This document shows positions 58,499-64,000 of a stretch of DNA of 64,000 nt, one piece after another (position 1 is the first letter of the stretch; each line of letters starts with the position of its first letter). The stretch lies in NCBI GenBank assembly GCA_038503065.1, contig JBCAMK010000019.1, positions 496,001 through 560,000 on the forward strand, written 5' to 3'. The stretch comes from Paragyromitra xinjiangensis. Its lineage: Eukaryota > Ascomycota > Pezizomycetes > Pezizales > Discinaceae. The notes under the pieces were generated by a model. It was not told the origin of the DNA. It worked only from the letters and a program-made list of their open reading frames with translations, and did no database searches. A program made the position numbers and the translations under genes.

Positions 58499-61400
58499 CT
58501 ATTTCTTCCCCTTACTCTTCTTACTCTTCTTCTTACTCCCGCCCATCTCTTGCTCATAAATCTCCGCCGCCGTTTCCCCCGCCTTCCTCTTCTTCTCCTT
58601 CACCGTCTTAACACTCACCACAGTGCTCTTCTTCCCCTTGATCTGTTTCTCCGCAGTCTCCCAATCCGCAGTATCTGCAGACGGGATCTCATACCTTCAC
58701 ACTCAGAAATCTATTAGCATTCATTCTACAATTACCTAACAGCAGGAGACGTAACAACTAACTTTGACAAATCCAGCGAATTAATAATCTCTCTCTTCCT
58801 CTCTCTATCCCTTAAACCCTCCATGACCTCCTCCCCGCCTTCCTCCAAATCCTCCTGCAGCGTCTGTTCCACCGGCCTCATATCCTCCCCATGCACCACA
58901 ACCTGCTCACTCGGCAACGTCTCACTAATAGCCATAGCCAACAACCCCCTAAAATACGTCGCAACCTTCCTCACAATCTTCTGAAACATCGCAAGCACCT
59001 GCGCAGCCGGCAGTTTCAACTCCTTCTCCACATCATCCAGCGTCTTCCGCTGCAGTCCAACCGCCAGCAGAATCGCATGCTGGATCGAACTCAAGCTTAC
59101 CCCACCCTTAATCCTCCCGGAGAAGAACAGTTGCGCAATAAGTGGGATCATATCCAATATAACATGATAATCCAACATATTATCAGCATAGCTCTCAAGC
59201 CGCTTCAAATCAAACGGACTCAGCAGCTCATCCAACCCGCTTTTTGTCAACGGCGCCACCTCTACGCCCGCTACACGCGCTCCTGCAGTGGCGGACTCGA
59301 AAATCGTTAATGCGAGGATGGCTGGGAATTTCCGGAACTCGTATGAAAGCAGGCTCGTAAAGCGACGGTGAAAGTCCCTTGCGAACGCAGCGAGCCAGAC
59401 GACGTCTTTACTGTGTAGTGTTTTGATCATCACGCAGGTGTGTTCGCCCGTTAGATCTGTTGCTGTCTGTCGAAGGTATACCGGTGCGAACCGAGCCTTT
59501 TTAGCCCAGAACTTGTGAAGTCGGTCTGTCAGACCGTAGCTAACGCCGAGGTAGTCGAGATTGTCGGGACGACGTTCACTCATTCGTAGGAGGAGTGGTG
59601 GGAGACTTTCACGGTCACGTACTCGGATTGACTCGGTTTTTAGATCCGAGTTCTCGATTTCGGCGTCTGTAACACGTACGAGCTCCTCGTTTACATAGGA
59701 GGCTGCTTCGTCCAGCGGTGCGAATTTGCCTTCGTAGAAATCGGTCAGTAGCGCTAACGCGCGTGCGCCGTATCCCATGCCTGTGTAGTCTGGGTTTGTC
59801 GCGATGCGGACTACACGTGCGCCGCTCAAACCCGCGAAGTCTTCGTCTTGGAATTGCTGTGCTACAAGCCAAGGGATGAGATCGCCGCCTTCGCGTTTAC
59901 CACGGGCGAGAGACTGCTGGACGGACTCGCGGCTGATTTGGCCTTCGAGAGCGACTTGGATGACGACCAGGGGGTCGGGGATGTGACGGCTTCCTTCCTC
60001 GACTGGTGGGAGGAGGACGTAGAGTTGGTGGGCTGGAGCATCGCTCATAAGTTGTAGGTCGTTCGGTGAGTTTTTGTAGTGGGAGGCGACGTAGAGCGCC
60101 ATCATGCGTTGTAGGAATCGCTCTGAGACGGGGTGGTAGCTGAAGAGAGTATCACGGTTGACGTAGAAGAGGTTGCATTTTGCGGGGTCGGGGGTGCCGG
60201 TTAGTGTAGGTTTGTTGGTGGGGAGTGTGGCGTCGAGACAGAGGAGCCCGTTAAGCCAGGCTTCTACGGGGTCGTTTGGTGCGTATCTGATGGGCTCGGA
60301 CAGGGTTGCTTCGCGGAGGGTACGGCCACCGATGGGACCGGTCTTGGAGGCCTTGCCGGAACGGTCGGCGGTTTCTCCATCGGCGGTGTTTTTGGAGGCT
60401 CCGCGGGATTGGTCACGGAGTTGTTGTATTAACTTGAGAGAGAGGGAACGCCCGGTTCCTTCGTACCCGTTGATGGTGGATGCCATGAAGACCAGGTATG
60501 GTCCCAGAAGCTCCTTTACCAGAGGGAGGGGGATAGCGGCGGCTTCATCAATGACTACCAGTTCCGCTTGGCCAAGAACATGTGCGTCCTGCGGTTGGAT
60601 ATACTGAATCGTCTGTCGGTGCTGTCGATGGATATTAACCCTAACAATCGCCTTATTGAACTCCGGGTTCGTCGACTGGATGATATCATAGTCCAGATGA
60701 TCACTATACCCCAACGCATCAAACCCCTTGAAGATAAACTCAAACAACGTCTTCAAATTCTCCGGCGACGGCGACGTAATGAAGATATTAGAATACCCAT
60801 GCGCAACGGCAGCAGCAATTGCCACACCCAACGCAGCAGACTTCCCCCGTCCACGCCCAGCCGTCAAAGTGACTGTACTACGCAACGTCTTCTCAGCAAT
60901 CGCATCAATGAACGTCATGACCGCTTTCGCCTGATCAACGGTTTTTGTAATCTCAACGAGGGCGCCTGCGGGCTGCACGTCTGCTAGGGACTCTTTGAGT
61001 TCTGCGAGCTCGATCTGTTGTGGGGTGCGCGCGAAGTCTTCGGAGATTGGGGGGAGGGCGCTGACGTTCTTGCCCCCGGAGATTGGGAGCACATTAAGTT
61101 CGTCGTCAACGACGAGACAAGAGGCGCAGTCGCCGAGCGAGAGGATGAAGCGTTCGTTGAAACGGGCGACGACGTCGCCGTGGGCTTCGGTGCGGTAGCG
61201 GGAGTGTACGTCCTGTGGGATGTTAGTGTTTGCCCGGCTGCTTTTGGAGTGTGGGGCGTACCATCGTCATGGTGTATAGCTGCTTCAAAGAGGTCATGGT
61301 CTTGAGAAGTAGGATCACTAGACCACCGCCTTCGACGGTCTCAATTGTTCGAGCTAGCAGGTTCGGAGTCAGGGCTTCGAAGTCTTGTAGGATACACATG

Positions 61401-61964
61401 CCAAAGGTGTTTCCAAGGATTTTCTCGGTCTCTTTGTAGTAGACATAACGGATGTTGGTGAGGGAAATAAACAGCTCGAACGGATCTTCAGTGTTGGCTT
61501 CGCGAATCCCACGCTTGACTTCCTTCTTGATCTTTGCTTCGCGCTTTTTCCGGTGGCTATATAAGAGGCGGAGGTTAGCTCATGTGGGGATAAAGTAATT
61601 GTAGGTGTCCAAAGGCAAACGAACCTGGTGAACCCGAGGAGCTTGTGCTTGTAGGCCCAGAGCACTGATTTATTCTGCTTGGGATCGGCACTGCCGAGGA
61701 TGTAGTGCAGATTCAGAATCACATCCTTCCCTCTGTCGCCGACGACCACGAAAAAAGAGCGCTTCTTCTCCTATACGAGATGTTAGCGACTGAGACTGTG
61801 AACTGCGAATTGCGAATAAATAGAAAAGAAGAGGGCTTGCCTGGACACCGTTCCGTATCAGGTCGGGGATGCGCTTGTCACTAGAGAAGAGTCAGTGATC
61901 AATCTAAAAATTGCAAGCTTAAAAGAATAATAGAATTATAGACTTACACTGCCTTCTTGACCAT
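58499..61964 (-). CDS. KRE33: RNA cytidine acetyltransferase Kre33/NAT10
   Basis: An ATP-dependent nucleolar enzyme making N4-acetylcytidine in 18S rRNA and, with an adaptor, in tRNA; required for small-subunit biogenesis. Six exons read 61964..61948, 61880..61841, 61770..61625, 61556..61262, 61212..58736 and 58694..58499. They encode 1056 residues, about the size of yeast Kre33. Visible are VVVGDRGKDV and the TmcA-N region (SHRKKREAKIKKE, TYGMC-like GNTFGMCILQDFEALTPN). The RecD-like ATPase follows, with Walker A AGRGRGKSAALG at about residue 284 and VVIDEAAAIP near 388. Next are the GNAT core (VVRIATNPDYTGMGYGARA, ~640) and a Lys-rich nuclear tail (GGSKKKSKKSKGKK). Intron 2 has a GC-AG donor (CAG|GCAAGC) and the last intron is only 41 nt. 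Exons 1 and 2 are just 17 and 40 nt, but they restore the conserved KKAVDKRIPDLIRNGVQEKK start exactly. Confidence 0.93.
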
Positions 61965-64000
61965 CTTGTTCTCACGACGGGGGGTATAAGTGGGAAGATG
62001 ATGGGCAATGGGGAACTGCGAAAAGCTTTGACGTTGGAAAACTTTTAGAGCCGCATCTGAATGCCAAGACGCCAAGACGCTAGAGCGAGTCTGGGACATC
62101 CAAGAAAGAGAGATTGTTGATATCCTTCCAGCTAATCTTAATCTCCCTATATATCCCCCTTAGTTCCCAGAACTACACACTAAACAGCACTTCTGATAAT
62201 ACAAGCTAAACTCATCATGTGATCCACATATAAGTTTCCCCACATGATTTCCCTTGTTGCTTCCTCAATCCATTCGACAGACGGACGACTTCCTACAAAC
62301 AGCACGAAGAAACAATCAATTTATCACCAACGAGAGAAAGCCATCAGAAAGCCATCCCTAAGGCTTTTTAAACAAAAAATGAGTAACCCGCTACAACAGT
62401 ACTCTCCATTTCCATTCAAGAGGAACTCCATCATATCCTCCAGTGAGCTGCGCCAACCAAAGGTTAACTCCCTACTATAGCATCCACCACCCTACATATA
62501 CCTAAGACTATCTACAATAACGAATAATAAGGTGAAACAACATATTCACGGCACAACCCCATAACAAAATAGGAAAGCACAAAAGTCCTACTCGTTCACG
62601 TCACATCGAATACAGTTATCGAACCGTCACCTTATTTAAGCACGCTTCTCACTACGCTCACCCATACCCGAAGAGAAGATCTCAAATATCCAGAACCTCA
62701 CTACAATAACATTCAACACCGCGTCCTCTCAAAAAACCGCAAAGTATATTTTCTTCGGGGCCTTACTACGCAGGATAAGAGCAGACGTCTCAGTCTCCAA
62801 TCGTAATAGTTCCCGAGCTACAGCCAGAAGGCGAGCATGTCTCACCAAGTTTTAGCTGCAGCTTCATTACACTCCCTGCTCAATGGATATTCTACACAAG
62901 ATGGGTGTATGGTCCCAATTCACATTGATACTAGAATGCATCCTTTGACGGGCTTAAACCCAACACGATGAAGAAGATTTCCCAACATTGTAGCCTCGCT
63001 ACCAGATACAATAGGTTAAACAAGCCACCAAATTCATCTACCAACACTCTTCCCAGCCAAGTCTCATGAATTTTACTTATAGCTACCTACAAATACCTAG
63101 CTATGACTACCGCAGTTTGCTGTACCTATCATTGCTGGGCTTAAAGCGGGGAGAACGAATCAGCTCAACCGTATTAACCTTCTAGCAGATCAGTGCAATA
63201 ACACAACCTCATCCCAAAATTACACCTGCTGTCATACCGGATCCCGTACTTCTCGGGTTTTTTATTACTCTCGGGAGTCAACGAATAGCGAATGCATGAT
63301 GCGCGGTATGAATAGCCCATATCACACAGATCTATGGGCGCCAACGGCCGATAGTATTTTTCCCGACAGAAACCTAACCCCATTCCCATTCAGCTCTTCG
63401 ACTGTCGGTCTAACATAAGAGAAGATAGTTCGAGAGACTATGACTATTTAGTTCCTCTTCCCTAGGTTCCTAGAATGCTATTTCAAGAGTACGGGATACT
63501 CCAATGCTATTTCGATTACCACATAGCCGAGAAGCAATCACCAAATGCAACATAAGGATAGCTCTATAAAAAGGGTGGAAGGAGGCCTATTACACAACAT
63601 CGAGACTGTCCTATGCGTCATCCATTGCAGTAACTATAACAGGTAATGGCGCTTGCTCGTTCGTCTCTAGCCATCCAACGACCCTATCAGCTGTTCTATT
63701 TACCGGTTGCCATATTTTGACCATGTGCCCCTTCTCAATTCCGTTCCATGATAACGCTAGCTGTAGGTCTCTCCAGCCTAGCTCGAGTCCTACTATGATT
63801 AACAATCGAACTAGGTGGCAACATATGATATGAAAACCTCGCACCTCGGGTTGCATGCAAAGCTTCTGATATTAGGACCCAGTTCATTCATCTGATGGCC
63901 CTTCATGCAATATTAAACTCTTCATAATGGGCCAAGACTGCCATAATTCCCACTGCTATAGCTAAATACCTGCCGAAGTTTATATATTCTCTAACGAAAA
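61965..64000. other. gene-free region
   Basis: Upstream of KRE33. No coding frame I can support. A minus-strand frame at 63611-63856 (DRVVGWLETNEQAPLPVIVT) looks mildly protein-like but has no family signature, and its surroundings run off the window. No repeats were noticed. Confidence 0.45.

Noticed and set aside
63611..63856. 81-codon minus-strand frame with GWLETNEQAPLPVIVT
   Set aside because: Mildly protein-like, but too short and unsupported without sequence beyond the window.
1..64000. tRNA, 5S rRNA and CRISPR-type arrays
   Set aside because: I looked for GGTTCGAATCC-like T-arms on both strands, with no cloverleaf context around the candidates (for example near 11426, 19358 and 48280). 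No regularly spaced identical repeats exist. A tRNA scan would be decisive.

Overview
The window is nuclear DNA from a filamentous ascomycete (Pezizomycotina). The genes are interrupted by short introns of 41-206 nt with GTRNGY donors, CTAAC-type branch points and YAG acceptors. The recognisable proteins are all eukaryotic: the retromer sorting nexin Vps17, an Atg8-type ubiquitin-like protein, the mitochondrial GTPases Mef2 and Mtg1, 3-ketosphinganine reductase, Alg5, TFIIB, a Bax-inhibitor protein and the RNA acetyltransferase Kre33. Gene density is low, about 14 genes in 64 kb, with long empty, repeat-bearing spacers. That would fit a repeat-rich lineage such as Pezizomycetes, but the class is a guess.

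Layout. 1-4.7 kb: no recognisable gene. 4.7-6.7 kb: vps17 (-). 6.7-12.7 kb: gene-free. 12.7-17.5 kb: a divergent ATG8-like gene (+), a small element with inverted ends, MEF2 (+) and a small unknown gene (-). 17.5-24 kb: mostly empty, with two related single-membrane-span ORFs. 24-25.1 kb: KSR1/TSC10 (+). 27.1-28.3 kb: ALG5 (+). 30.3-33 kb: two unrelated-looking degenerate tandem arrays. 34.6-38.7 kb: two members of an unknown protein family flank a GT8-like glycosyltransferase gene. 40.7 kb: a perfect 50-bp inverted repeat. 42.8-45.5 kb: the divergent pair SUA7 (TFIIB) and BXI1. 45.5-56.5 kb: empty except for two fold-back elements, a third member of the unknown family at 53.1 kb and a broken gene fragment at 54.8 kb. 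56.6-62 kb: MTG1 and KRE33 in tandem (-). 62-64 kb: gene-free.

The genes do not form a pathway cluster. Most are single-copy housekeeping genes (vesicle recycling, mitochondrial translation and ribosome assembly, sphingolipid synthesis, N-glycan precursor synthesis, transcription initiation, rRNA/tRNA acetylation) set in lineage-specific sequence.

The three observations I rate highest are these. (1) Every exon long enough to judge starts A/C-rich and ends G/T-rich on its sense strand, and the bias resets at each intron. (2) A three-copy, apparently lineage-specific gene family shares coding blocks, a TATA-like element and a motif past the stop codon. (3) A divergent Atg8 paralogue keeps the conjugation end but has changed its ligand-binding pocket. 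Exon joins were worked out by hand from splice signals and protein-family continuity.
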